Part shown: piece after piece, positions 51,939 to 60,696 of the stretch
Layout: each line of letters begins with the position of its first letter
How positions within the stretch are numbered: position 1 is the stretch's first letter
Assembly (NCBI RefSeq): GCF_900109605.1
Contig: NZ_FOAM01000001.1
Coordinates: 124,001-188,000, forward strand
Source: Xaviernesmea oryzae
Lineage (GTDB): Bacteria > Pseudomonadota > Alphaproteobacteria > Rhizobiales > Rhizobiaceae
Length of the DNA stretch: 64,000 nucleotides
Direction of reading: 5' to 3'
Position numbers and translations under genes: made by a program
The notes under the pieces: model-generated
Databases searched by the model: none
What the model saw: the letters and a program-made list of their open reading frames with translations, nothing else
What the model was told of the DNA's origin: nothing

Positions 51939-53474
51939 ATGCCTGCCATCCAAAGCAACCGCTACTATAATGACCCGGCGCTCGGCGCGGCCTTCTCCAA
52001 TCTCGCCGCGGCCTTTGCGCCGCCGAGCGGATCGGATCTGGCCGGATATGCTGCTGCGCGGAAGGGCAATCTGCAGGCCGAAGCGTTGCAAAAGGCCATG
52101 GGTGTCTACGGCGATCCGAACGCCAGTTCGGACGTGCGGGACGCGGCCGGCGTGCTTGCGGGGCTGTTCACGCCGACGCAAGGTTTTGGAGCACGAAACA
52201 TGGAAAGCGCAGACCGGCGTTACGGTACAGACGTCGTCGCGCGAACTTCGCTGGCGAACAATGCGGCCGATAATGCACGCGAGTTGGAACAGACCCGCCT
52301 GAACAATACGAAGGACATCACGACATCCATGCTGGCGCCTGTGGCGGAAGGCGCGACCCGTTTCGTGCCCGGCAGTATCGCTCGCATGTACGGAGCGTCT
52401 GAAACACAGGTCGGTGCGGTCAAAGCCGGCCAGGGCGACATGGTCGTTACGCCGGACGGGCGCACGATCATGGGCGCGCCGAAGCCGCCTACACAAGAAC
52501 AGGTTCTCGGCGCGATTACGGGCAGGCTGCCGGATGCGGATCAGCGCGCAATTGCCATGCGGGACGTCAAACCGGAAAACATCATCGGCCCGGACGGAAA
52601 GCCAAAAATCGTCTCGTCGACGGCCGCGATCGATGCCGGCGCGCAGCCCTATATCAAACCGACCAACGACCAGATGTCGCCGCTCGCCCGGCTGATCCAG
52701 GAACGCGACGCGCTGCCGGAAGGCGACCCCCGCCGGGCTGCCTACGACCAGAACATCGCCGCGCTCGGCCGTGGTCAGCAGCAGTCGGCGTATGATCGTG
52801 CCAATGACGAGGACCTGAGCAAACTCAACACCAGCACCTTCGAAAATGCCAAGAACGCCTATGCGGAACGCGGCCTGTACAAGACGGTTCTTGCGGCCGT
52901 CGACAATCCAACAGTCGATCAGGGCACGCTGGCGAATGCGCAGCTCGGGCTGCGCAAGGCGCTCAACGCGTTTGGCGTCAATATGGGCAATACAGCGCCT
53001 GCAGAACTGCTGAACGCGCTTGGCGGTCAGATAGCGCTGAAGCTCCGCAATCAGGATGGGGCCAACATGCCGGGCGCCATGTCCGACGCCGACCGAGAGT
53101 TCCTGAAGACCATGTCCGTATCGCTTCAGAATTCCCCCCAGGCGAACCGACTGCTCGCGCAATATTACCTGGCTGCCCAGCAGCGCGCGATTGACCTCAA
53201 CGAACTTCGGACGACCTACATCCAGCAACACGGTCGGATCGACGAAGGCTTCCGCACGGTCATGTCGGACTACCTCGGCACGGCCGATCCGACGGCGCAG
53301 CTTCGCTCTCAACTGGCGGGATCCGCCGCACCGGCGCCTGCTCCCGCTGCTCGACCCCGTCAGTCAACAACTGCGTCGCAACCTGTTCGTGTCAGCTCGC
53401 CTGTAGAAGCGGCTAAGCTGCCTTCTGGGACGTCGATCATCTTGCCAGATGGCTCTATGGGGAGGGTTCCGTAA
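51939..53474 (+). CDS. Phage virion-ejection/internal-type protein, 511 aa
   Basis: GAGG precedes ATG 51939. The protein is low in Cys, rich in Ala/Gln/Asn and has no transmembrane segment: AAAFAPPSGSDLAGYAAARKGNLQAEALQKAM near the front, a Pro/Ala-rich linker (about 455-485), and the C-terminal motif PVEAAKLPSGTSIILPDGSMGRVP. The LPSGTxxxxPDGxxxR tail recurs in phage internal proteins of rhizobial and other podophages. Its TAATG overlap with the next gene marks a coupled module. The exact virion role (ejection pore or scaffold-like) is inferred from resemblance. Confidence 0.65.
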   Translation: MPAIQSNRYYNDPALGAAFSNLAAAFAPPSGSDLAGYAAARKGNLQAEALQKAMGVYGDPNASSDVRDAAGVLAGLFTPTQGFGARNMESADRRYGTDVVARTSLANNAADNARELEQTRLNNTKDITTSMLAPVAEGATRFVPGSIARMYGASETQVGAVKAGQGDMVVTPDGRTIMGAPKPPTQEQVLGAITGRLPDADQRAIAMRDVKPENIIGPDGKPKIVSSTAAIDAGAQPYIKPTNDQMSPLARLIQERDALPEGDPRRAAYDQNIAALGRGQQQSAYDRANDEDLSKLNTSTFENAKNAYAERGLYKTVLAAVDNPTVDQGTLANAQLGLRKALNAFGVNMGNTAPAELLNALGGQIALKLRNQDGANMPGAMSDADREFLKTMSVSLQNSPQANRLLAQYYLAAQQRAIDLNELRTTYIQQHGRIDEGFRTVMSDYLGTADPTAQLRSQLAGSAAPAPAPAARPRQSTTASQPVRVSSPVEAAKLPSGTSIILPDGSMGRVP

Positions 53475-55678
53475 TGGATAACGATCCGTGGGCCGCATTC
53501 CGCGTGCCAGCGACGCCAGAGCCTTCGGATGATCCGTGGGCCGCCTACCGTATTCCTGCGGAGCCCGCCGCGTCGGCGCCGGTCACGGACTATGGCGCCC
53601 CGCCGCCCGGCGAGATCATCCACGGCGCTGATCGGTCCTATATCTCTGACCAGCCGCAGATCAGCACGGTCCGCCCGGCCGAGGATCCGACCGGCGCAGC
53701 AACGGCCGCCACCATGAACGCGCTGAAGCTGCGCGGCCAGAACGAAGACACGCTCGGCGCTGTCGCGCGCAACGCCATCCCGTTGACACAGGGTGCGACA
53801 TTCAACACGGGCGACGAACTCATTTCAGCGATCTTTGGCGGCTTCAAGGCGCTGACTGGTGGTGACTTCGGCCAGAGCTTTGATACGGCGCAGGAATTTC
53901 AGCGCCAAGAGCTTGACCGGCAGCGCACCGAACATCCGATCGGCTCAGCCGTCGGCGAAGTTGCGGGCGGCGTGTCGTCTGGCCTCGGCCTCGCGGGCAA
54001 GGGCATGACGCTAGTCGGCAACATGGCGAACGAGGGCTTGCGCAATCTCCTGCCGCGTGTGTTGGCCGGCGGCGCGGAAGGCGCTGCTTATGGCGGCTTG
54101 ACGGGCTTTGCGGGCGCAGACGGCGGCGTCGATAACCGGACAGATCAGGCGGCCCGGAATTTGCCGCTGGCTGCCGGTCTCGGCGCGGCGGCTGTGCCGG
54201 CCACCGATCTCGTCTCACTTATCTTCGGGCGGTTCTCCCCGTTGCTCACTCGCGATCCTGTGGCCCGCGGCGACGAAATGCTCGTGCGCAGTATGGCGCG
54301 TGATGAGCAGACGCCCGAACAGATTGCCCAGGCTGTCGAGGCTGCCCAGGCCGCGGGGCAAAGCGAATATCGAGCCGTCGATGCAGCCGGCCGCAATTCA
54401 CAACGTGTCGGCGCCATGGCGGCCAAAACACCCGGCCCGGCACGCAATGACATCTCGCAGACGTTGGCGGCGCGCCAGCAGGAGCAAGGCCAGCGTATCG
54501 GCTCTTATGTCGACGACGCGCTTGGGGCACAGGGGCCGGACGCCTATGCGACCGAACAGGGCATCGTGAACGCCCGTCGTACAGCCGCGCAGCCTCTCTA
54601 CGACGAGGCCTACAAGGCGCCGGCGCCGCAAGGGGCCTTCTACGATGAAACGCTCGGCCGTCAGTCCGTACAGGATGCAATCCGTTCGGCTGAGAAAGTG
54701 GCTGCGGAGAAGCAGATCCCGATCAGCGACATGTTCACGGAGGTTCCCAACCCGAACCCGACCAAAACACAGGTTCTGACCGGGCTGGTCGATCCGAACG
54801 GCAATCCGATCATGCGCACCGAAGTCAGTGACGAAACGATCCGCGTTCCGACCGTCCGCGGCTGGGACCTGATCAAGCGCGAACTCGACGCAAAGGTGAA
54901 CCAGCTCTACAAGGCCGGCGACACGACGGCGGCCGAAGCGGTAAAGGAGACGCGTAACGCGCTGCGCGGCCAGCTCTCGACGGACGTCCCGAAATATGGT
55001 GAGGCGCTGGCGAAATATGCCGACGACAGCACGTCGCTGGAAGCCATCCAGACAGGCCGCGACCTGATCAACGCCCGCAATGCCGACGAGGCCAAAGCGT
55101 CAATGCGTGATATTCCCGAGAACAAGCGCGATCTGCCGCGCATCGGCGCGGCGCGTGAGATCGGCGTCAAACTGGAAAACCAGCGCGCCGGCCAGGACAA
55201 GACGCTGAGCTTCGACACGCCGAACATGCAGGGCAAGCTTGACGTGCTGGTCGACGATCCACTCGTGCGCGCGATCTTTAATCAGCGTCTTATGCGAGAA
55301 CGCGACATGGTTCGCGCCGGTCGCGCCCTGACAGGCGGCTCCTCGACATATGAGAACCTGGTGGATGGGCAGGCTGTCGGCGACGCGGGCAGCGCGCTGA
55401 CGGCGCTTCTAAGCGGCAATATCATGCGCGCTGCGGGTTTGGCTGGCGGCCATGCTCTCGGAGCGCTGAGCCGGGCTGCGACGGGCATGAATGAAGAAAC
55501 AGCCACCCACGTCGGACAGAGGTTGCTCAGCAACGACCCGCAGGAAATACGGTCTTTGGCAGACCTATTCCGGCAAGTTCAAGATCACGTTCATGCACCG
55601 TCGCTCACGCCGGCCGTTGGGTCCGCTGGTCTCAACGCGCCACGCACAGGCAATAGCGATGACCGACGAGGACGGTGA
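53474..55678 (+). CDS. Phage virion-ejection-type protein with DPWAAF repeats, 734 aa
   Basis: The N-terminus has two tandem copies of a motif DPWAAFRVPA / DPWAAYRIPA (residues 4-29). Next come a GATFNTGDELISAIFGG segment (about 108-125) and two glycine-rich amphipathic stretches (GGVSSGLGLAGKGMTLVGN and GGAEGAAYGGLTGFAGADGG), as in membrane-active ejection proteins. A long Ala/Glu/Arg helical region follows. Near the end LTALLSGNIMRAAGLAGGHALGAL is another Gly/Ala hydrophobic patch. No peptidoglycan-hydrolase motif is evident. The start overlaps the previous stop (TAATG). The final 30 residues are compositionally different. Confidence 0.65.
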   Translation: MDNDPWAAFRVPATPEPSDDPWAAYRIPAEPAASAPVTDYGAPPPGEIIHGADRSYISDQPQISTVRPAEDPTGAATAATMNALKLRGQNEDTLGAVARNAIPLTQGATFNTGDELISAIFGGFKALTGGDFGQSFDTAQEFQRQELDRQRTEHPIGSAVGEVAGGVSSGLGLAGKGMTLVGNMANEGLRNLLPRVLAGGAEGAAYGGLTGFAGADGGVDNRTDQAARNLPLAAGLGAAAVPATDLVSLIFGRFSPLLTRDPVARGDEMLVRSMARDEQTPEQIAQAVEAAQAAGQSEYRAVDAAGRNSQRVGAMAAKTPGPARNDISQTLAARQQEQGQRIGSYVDDALGAQGPDAYATEQGIVNARRTAAQPLYDEAYKAPAPQGAFYDETLGRQSVQDAIRSAEKVAAEKQIPISDMFTEVPNPNPTKTQVLTGLVDPNGNPIMRTEVSDETIRVPTVRGWDLIKRELDAKVNQLYKAGDTTAAEAVKETRNALRGQLSTDVPKYGEALAKYADDSTSLEAIQTGRDLINARNADEAKASMRDIPENKRDLPRIGAAREIGVKLENQRAGQDKTLSFDTPNMQGKLDVLVDDPLVRAIFNQRLMRERDMVRAGRALTGGSSTYENLVDGQAVGDAGSALTALLSGNIMRAAGLAGGHALGALSRAATGMNEETATHVGQRLLSNDPQEIRSLADLFRQVQDHVHAPSLTPAVGSAGLNAPRTGNSDDRRGR

Positions 55679-55841
55679 CGGCGGTTCTGGTTGCCTTCCT
55701 ATATCATGACCCGCATGAAGTGCTGACGCCGCTCGCCTCTGTCGATCCCGGATTGAATTAGCTTGTCGATATTGCAGCCCATGCTTCGTTTCAGTTGCCT
55801 CCAATTCTCAGTAGAACAAAATAGGAACAAGGAGATCTGAG

Positions 55842-56048
55842 ATGAAGCCGCTTTCGCTGCCCAAAATCGAGCCCGACGTAATCGAAGACGTTTTGGCCTG
55901 GCATGGCGGCGACGCGCGCGAAGCTATTTCAGCGCTTCTTGAGGATTGTCAGCATCTCCGCCTGCAGCTCGCGCTGACAGAGGCGGCGGCAAGCAGTGGC
56001 TTCACGCGCGGATGGCGGCCACACTTCGACCGGTCGGACAATGCCTGA
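55842..56048 (+). CDS. Small conserved rhizobial-type protein, 68 aa
   Basis: AAGGAG precedes the ATG. The sequence IEPDVIEDVLAWHGGDAREAISALLEDCQHLRLQLALTEAAASSGFTRGWRPHFDR is of a type I recognise from short rhizobial island and phage proteins: an amphipathic helical core and the ending GFTRGWRP. Function unknown. It starts a run of small genes after the ejection module. Confidence 0.7.
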   Translation: MKPLSLPKIEPDVIEDVLAWHGGDAREAISALLEDCQHLRLQLALTEAAASSGFTRGWRPHFDRSDNA

Positions 56049-56072
56049 AGGTCGCAAATTTGGAGATCGAAC

Positions 56073-56315
56073 ATGTCCAACAAAGGCAAGCTGATCGTGT
56101 TGGCAGCATTCGTGAAGAACGAAGACGGTGACCCGGTGCAGGCATTTGACCCCCGTCAGGTCGACACTGAAGAGCGCGCGAAGCGCGAGGCTCGGATGAT
56201 GGCAGACCAATACGCCGGCGTCGTGGCCTGGAGCCGGGAGGCCAATCCTCTGATCGGGGAATACGGGCCGCCGGTCGTGCTGTTCCAGCAAGGCGAGATA
56301 CCTGAGTTGGAATGA
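56073..56315 (+). CDS. Hypothetical protein, 80 aa
   Basis: The protein starts MSNKGKLIVLAAFVKNEDGDPVQAFDPRQVDTEERAKREARMMADQYAGVVAWSREANP, compact with alternating beta and helix. It lies 24 bases after the previous small gene. The ribosome site is GGAG about 10 bases upstream (TTTGGAGATCGAAC). No family recognised; it looks like a small regulatory or moron gene. Confidence 0.6.
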   Translation: MSNKGKLIVLAAFVKNEDGDPVQAFDPRQVDTEERAKREARMMADQYAGVVAWSREANPLIGEYGPPVVLFQQGEIPELE

Positions 56316-56395
56316 AGCGCACCGTTCTCAATTCGTTCACGTCTGCTTACGCTATGGCATAAAGCCTGAAGTGAGGATTGAGTCGAGGGCGATCA

Positions 56396-57154
56396 ATGTA
56401 CCCTGTCCAAGAGCTGCTGACCGAAGGCGTCACCCTGCACTATGTGCTGATGTCGCAATCCTTCCGTCGAAGGTTCGCCGGCATGGCCGTGGGGAAGCGG
56501 CGGGATCTGACGGTCGTCTCGCCCATTGCGCAGGGCATGATTGGCCGCATGGCGCTGAATTTGGCCTTTAGCTTCGAAGGGAAGCCGGCGCCCAATGGCA
56601 TGGTGCAGCAGGTCATCGAGCGCGAGCTTTTGGGCGTCTCCGATGAAGACGCCTTTGCTACCCTCAAGCGTGCCACGCCGGAGGGCTCGGCCGCCGTCAC
56701 GGCTCTAGTCGATCGGATCACTGCCGCCCTGTCTGAAACCTTCGAAATCGTGTCGACGGTCAAGCCGCCTGGCCCGAACCCGATGACGACACATGGTGAG
56801 CCGCGAAAAGCAGATCTCCTGCCGAATGGCTGGATGCCATGCCACCAGATTTCCCTTGATGACGCGCCAAGAATGCGATGGACGCGCACATGGGCTGACG
56901 GCGATGATTTCATCGGTTTTGATGGAGCGATGACGATCGGGCGAATTTTCCGGATCGAGGCTTTGGAAGAGCCTGCGAAATGGCTCTGGCTGCTCGCGCA
57001 TCCACCTGCTCAAATCAAGCTGGAGCACCCGTCTTGCGGCTGGGAGCTGACGGCTCGACAGGCGGCCGTGCGCGTAGAATATTGCTACCGTAAGATCCTG
57101 CTCTCGATTCACGCTGACACCCATGACACGATGCGCAAGGGTCGGCAGTGGTAA
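56396..57154 (+). CDS. Hypothetical phage-type protein, 252 aa
   Basis: ATG 56396 (MYPVQELLTEGVTLHYVLM) follows a GAGGGCGA ribosome-site-like sequence and is preferred to TTG 56378. The protein is soluble, with WMPCHQISLDDAPRMRWTRTWADGDDFIGFDGAMTIGRIFRIEALEEPAKWLWLL in its second half. No catalytic motif is recognised. The SRAP gene follows after nine bases, so the two may be functionally or at least transcriptionally linked. Confidence 0.65.
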   Translation: MYPVQELLTEGVTLHYVLMSQSFRRRFAGMAVGKRRDLTVVSPIAQGMIGRMALNLAFSFEGKPAPNGMVQQVIERELLGVSDEDAFATLKRATPEGSAAVTALVDRITAALSETFEIVSTVKPPGPNPMTTHGEPRKADLLPNGWMPCHQISLDDAPRMRWTRTWADGDDFIGFDGAMTIGRIFRIEALEEPAKWLWLLAHPPAQIKLEHPSCGWELTARQAAVRVEYCYRKILLSIHADTHDTMRKGRQW

Positions 57155-57163
57155 GAGGATCGG

Positions 57164-57796
57164 ATGTGCAATCTCTACAATGTCAGCACCAACCAGGAGG
57201 CCATGCGCGCCTTTCGCCAGGCGCTCGACCGGCTAGGCAATCTTGAGCCCTCGATCGATATCTATCCCGACCGGCCAGCGCCGGTTCTACGGCGAACGGC
57301 AGAAGGCGAGGCTTGGGACCGTCTGACGTGGGGCATGCCGACGCCGCCGTCGATCCTAGGCGACAAGCCAGACACGGGCGTCACCAACATCCGCAATGTC
57401 ACCTCGCCGCACTGGCGCCGCTGGCTCGGGCCAGAGAACCGGTGCGTGGTGCCTTGGACAACGTTTTGCGAATGGGAAGACACCAAGCCGAAGAAGCGCA
57501 AGCGCTGGTTCGCGATCAACGATGACAAGCCCCTCGCCTTCTTCGCCGGCATCTGGACAGAGTGGCGGGGAACGCGCGGGTCCATGAAGAACCCGCGCGA
57601 GGGAGATCATCAGCTATACGGCTTCCTGACCACCGAACCAAACGCGGTGGTCAAGCCGATCCACCCGAAGGCCATGCCGGTCATTCTCACGACGGCCGAG
57701 GAGGTCGATGTGTGGATGCGGGCGGACTGGGGCGAGGCGAAGGCGCTTCAGCGGCCGTTGCCGGACGATGGGCTGATCCTGTTGCCGGCGGAATAA
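57164..57796 (+). CDS. SRAP (HMCES/YedK-like) DNA-protein crosslink protein
   Basis: The 210-residue protein has the SRAP signature: Met-Cys2 at the very N-terminus (MCNLYNVST), which forms a covalent adduct with abasic sites in single-stranded DNA after Met removal; [32 protein letters not shown] with the catalytic Glu; and [22 protein letters not shown] with the catalytic His. A phage- or element-borne SRAP may protect single-stranded DNA during replication. It is not needed for host SOS in this context, so cargo or replication support is likely. Confidence 0.9.
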   Translation: MCNLYNVSTNQEAMRAFRQALDRLGNLEPSIDIYPDRPAPVLRRTAEGEAWDRLTWGMPTPPSILGDKPDTGVTNIRNVTSPHWRRWLGPENRCVVPWTTFCEWEDTKPKKRKRWFAINDDKPLAFFAGIWTEWRGTRGSMKNPREGDHQLYGFLTTEPNAVVKPIHPKAMPVILTTAEEVDVWMRADWGEAKALQRPLPDDGLILLPAE

Positions 57797-58053
57797 TGAT
57801 TGTCTTCGTTCCTACGATGACGAATGATAAATTAACCGTGCCCGACAATTCTGAATTTTCCGCAGACAATGTGCGCCCACGGGTTTGTGCATTGAAATCA
57901 ACATGATTGCCGCAACCACCACCTCGTTACGAAATATGCAGATATAGGAAGCACTAGCTCCTCCGCTTGACATGCGGAAGAAACCGCTCGAAATGCTGAA
58001 CTTTGAGATGCTGCATCGGTTATCAGACGCCATCACAAATCATCAGGCAGGAA

Positions 58054-58350
58054 ATGCACAGAAAAATCGATTTCAACAAACTGGAGAAGCTAATTCAGGC
58101 AGCACTGTCTGAAGGCTTTGCCGATGTCGAAATTTTGAGAGTTCATGTGGTTGATGATGTCGAAGTGGAAGGCGAGGATATCCTGCGGGTAGAAGTGGTT
58201 TTCGAGGGCCGCGCGCGTGACATTCCGTCCAGCTTCTTGACTAGGGCTATTCGCAAGGTGCGTCCTGCACTGTCGTCTGTCGATATCTCCGCTTTCCCTA
58301 TGATGTCGTTCATTTCAGCAGCAGATGCCAAAATCGCAGCTCGCACATGA
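58054..58350 (+). CDS. Small acidic protein upstream of and overlapping a HEPN gene, 98 aa
   Basis: ATG 58054 (MHRKIDFNKLEKLIQAAL) follows CAGGAA. The product has an N-terminal helix and a beta-rich middle (VEILRVHVVDDVEVEGEDILRVEVVFEG). The gene overlaps the HEPN-type gene by 26 bases in another frame, the organisation of toxin-antitoxin and similar paired modules. It does not show a nucleotidyltransferase (GSxxxGxxxxxSDxD) motif, so it is not a classical MNT antitoxin. A partner or antitoxin role is inferred only from the arrangement. Confidence 0.6.
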   Translation: MHRKIDFNKLEKLIQAALSEGFADVEILRVHVVDDVEVEGEDILRVEVVFEGRARDIPSSFLTRAIRKVRPALSSVDISAFPMMSFISAADAKIAART

Positions 58351-58810
58351 TTTGTTAAAAACCGCAGAAGATTTGATTGCGAGGAAAAACCCTCGACAGT
58401 CCAATCTCAAGCGTGCGGTGAGCACAGCATACTACGCGCTCTTCCATTGCTTATCAGAGTCCTGCGCGAACAATCTTATCACGAAACGCAACGGTAAAGC
58501 TGCATGGCGGCAGAGCTATAGAGCTCTTCAGCATAGTTTTGCAAAGAAGGCTTGTGACAGCCTCAATGATCGTAAACAGAGGGTAATTTTAGAAAAATTT
58601 CCCGACGAAATTCAAGATTTCGCGCTTCAATTTTATAATATGCAACTAAAGCGGCATGAAGCCGACTACGACCCCTATTCAAAATTTCAGAAATCGCAAG
58701 TGCTTACTGACCTACGTGCGACAGAAGCTGTCATCAGAGGGTTCGAAGCTTGTTCGTCTGCACACAGACAGGCTTTCACGGCTTTAGTGCTATTTCAGAG
58801 GCGCGATTAA
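58325..58810 (+). CDS. HEPN-domain protein, 161 aa
   Basis: The protein is all-helical, with RAVSTAYYALFHCLSESCA (residues 30-48) and the later KRHEADYDPYSKF (about 112-124). The AYYAxFH helix plus RHxADYD motif is characteristic of a HEPN-family subgroup; HEPN proteins are often RNases of toxin or defence systems, with Arg and His in the active site. A separate ribosome site is not evident, so it depends on translation of the overlapping upstream gene. The segment is more AT-rich than the surrounding island. Confidence 0.7.
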   Translation: MPKSQLAHDLLKTAEDLIARKNPRQSNLKRAVSTAYYALFHCLSESCANNLITKRNGKAAWRQSYRALQHSFAKKACDSLNDRKQRVILEKFPDEIQDFALQFYNMQLKRHEADYDPYSKFQKSQVLTDLRATEAVIRGFEACSSAHRQAFTALVLFQRRD

Positions 58811-59369
58811 GCTGACTGCCAACTTACGATTGACTCAGCTCCGCGGCTGATCAATAAGGGCACTAGGTGCCCGTCATCGCATTATCACCTATCGCTCTTG
58901 TTGCAAGCCGAAATGGTCGGGACGCAATAGGGTGGCCCCGGAGCGCTAGACTTTCATCTAGCAATCCCCGAGGTGAAAAATGCATTGTCATTGGCCTAGG
59001 GCGGTTCACGTACGTTCCTATGTACGCTTCCGCTTTGGACGGTGGGAACTCGTTTGCGAGCACTGCCGTTCTTACCCGTCTCACTAATGGTTGAGCCCCA
59101 AGCAGACGGATGATAAGAAGATGGCGGGCACCACCTTCGAGACCTTTCTGACAAAAATATCCTACCGTCAAGTTAATTCAAGGCTAAGGCGCGCTTGGAA
59201 CGGGCGTTTGCGGCCTTCATGCTGCTGCTCGACACAGTAGGTTGCAGGGTGAAAGGTGCGCCGACAAGCCGCTCCGCCCGCTTGCCCGCACCCTCGCTTA
59301 TCTTGCTCTGCCCCAATGGTGGACAACCGGCCCGCCGGCTAGGACCGACCGATTGTCCTGAGCTAGCTT
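58811..59369. other. Gene-poor stretch
   Basis: I find no supported gene, RNA or repeat in these 559 bases. Open frames on both strands (for example 58867-59094 plus, 58863-59171 minus) lack ribosome sites and mirror each other. It may be degraded cargo. Confidence 0.4.
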
Positions 59370-59543
59370 TTAGATGTCGGGACCAATCTTCTCTCTTCTA
59401 TTCGTCAAAGACGGACCATCCGACCTTGCCTCGATGGCAGCCATCTCGATCAGGTAGGCCAGGAGCTGCCGGCGCTGCGCCGGGACCATCCGCGCCAACT
59501 GCATCAGCATGCTTGCGACATAATTCCGTGTGTGCTCGTTCAT
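59370..59543 (-). CDS. Small protein, 57 aa, unknown function
   Basis: AAGGAG lies nine bases before ATG 59543, and the 57-codon frame ends with TAA. The sequence MNEHTRNYVASMLMQLARMV followed by PAQRRQLLAYLIEMAAIEAR is a single amphipathic helical hairpin with many Met/Leu, of a kind seen in small rhizobial proteins. No signal peptide. The function is unknown. The case rests on the excellent ribosome site and balanced codon use. Confidence 0.6.
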   Translation of the reverse strand: MNEHTRNYVASMLMQLARMVPAQRRQLLAYLIEMAAIEARSDGPSLTNRREKIGPDI

Positions 59544-59606
59544 TTAGAGGCTCCTTTCATAATGAACGGGTCTCTGAAAATTTCAAAGAGCTAATGGAAC
59601 GTGACC

Positions 59607-59801
59607 ATGCACGCGCGGGACCGGCAGAAAATCATCATCGAACATGACGCGCCGGAGACCTCGAGCGCCGAATGCGCTCGGGAGAAGGAACTGGGGGAAA
59701 AGGCAAAGCTCAGACTGCAAGAGCTTATGGCCGGCGGCTATCGGATTGACGACAGCAGCCGGAGGGATCGGATCGGACGTCAGACCATCGGGCGCTTGTA
59801 A
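59607..59801 (+). CDS. Possible small charged protein, 64 aa
   Basis: ATG 59607 (MHARDRQKIIIEHDAPETSS) has GGAACG seven bases upstream. The product is highly charged (ECAREKELGEKAKLRLQELM) and basic at its end. It is divergent from the 57-residue gene on the minus strand. No family; composition is protein-like but the evidence is modest. Confidence 0.4.
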   Translation: MHARDRQKIIIEHDAPETSSAECAREKELGEKAKLRLQELMAGGYRIDDSSRRDRIGRQTIGRL

Positions 59802-60105
59802 GGGTCATCCTGAAAGATGGCCGAGACGCGGGCAGAGAACTGATGGCGGATGGCCTAGCGCAGCCTTGGCCGAACAGAGGTAACGTTTGGTGCGGACGTT
59901 AGCCTGTGAGGGCGACCGGTGCTCGTGCACGTATCGTGGCGAGAATGATTTCCTTTGATTAAAATCAAGCCCGGCCGTCGGAGATACAGACACTTCGAAG
60001 AATTCCATATCTCCAGCCCCAGGATGCGCTGGATATGGTATACTGCAAGGCAACAAAAGGACGCGTTATGACGACGATTTTCAGCATCAGATCTGGAGGG
60101 GTAGG
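59802..60105. other. Upstream region of the sce7726-type gene
   Basis: No supported gene. Near its right end lies an extended -10-like element (60036-60044) 62 bases upstream of the sce7726-type start. Confidence 0.45.
60036..60044 (+). promoter_or_regulatory. Putative extended -10 promoter for the sce7726-type gene
   Basis: TGGTATACT fits the extended -10 pattern TGnTATAnT. No good -35 hexamer is found at the usual distance, which extended -10 promoters can tolerate. Transcription would start about 55 bases before the ATG. Confidence 0.45.
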
Positions 60106-60696
60106 ATGCGCGATAGGGATGTGAGAGAGAGCGTTTGGCGCTGGCTTGAACTCGCTCACGCTGGTGACAGTGATACCCTTATGCTTGATGAACTCGGCAT
60201 ACTGAATGGCGCAACTCGTATCGACATTGCTGTTATCAATGGCCAGATCGAGGGCTACGAGCTCAAGAGCGAGCGCGACACCTTGGACCGGCTTCCCGCA
60301 CAGCGTGACCTTTACAACCTTGTCTTAGACAGGATCAGCCTCGTGGTGGCTGAGAACCACCGCGAAGCAGCAGAAGAGATCATACCGGATTGGTGGGGGC
60401 TGGCTGTCGCTAGCAGTTGCCTCGGCAGGGTCGAGGTCACTCGCGAGAGGCTCCCAGAGATGAACCCTGGGCTAGATGCTGCAACCCTTGCGTCTCTCTT
60501 GTGGCGGGATGAAGCGTTGGCCGTCTTAGAGCGGTACGGTGCGGCACGCGGCGTTAGGAGCAAGCCTCGCGAGGCACTCTATGAGCGCCTCGCGGTTTCC
60601 CTTGACCTCAACGTCGTCCGCGCAGAGGTGCGATCTGCTCTCAAGGCGAGGGCAGGCTGGCGAATTGACCGACGATTTCCGCAATATGGTGGTTAA
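60106..60696 (+). CDS. sce7726-family protein, PD-(D/E)xK nuclease-like
   Basis: The 196-residue protein matches the sce7726 pattern: MRDRDVRESVWRWL, LDELGILNGATRIDIAVINGQIEGYELKSERDTLDRLPAQ, ISLVVAENH and IPDWWGLAVAS. The Asp of RIDIAV (about residue 40) and the E-x-K of YELKS (about residue 51), followed by a Gln, reproduce a PD-(D/E)xK nuclease active site. GGAGG precedes the ATG. The function is unproven; a nuclease-like effector or defence role is inferred. It converges with the beta-family gene and their 3' ends overlap by 56 bases, so the two transcripts are antisense at their ends. Confidence 0.85.
   Translation: MRDRDVRESVWRWLELAHAGDSDTLMLDELGILNGATRIDIAVINGQIEGYELKSERDTLDRLPAQRDLYNLVLDRISLVVAENHREAAEEIIPDWWGLAVASSCLGRVEVTRERLPEMNPGLDAATLASLLWRDEALAVLERYGAARGVRSKPREALYERLAVSLDLNVVRAEVRSALKARAGWRIDRRFPQYGG

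Noticed and set aside
58863-59171. Overlapping plus and minus frames in the gene-poor stretch
   Set aside because: They mirror each other, have no ribosome site and no resemblance to known proteins.
59195-59647. 150-codon plus-strand frame
   Set aside because: It runs antisense to the well-supported 57-residue gene at 59370-59543 and has Ser/Arg/Pro-rich random composition.
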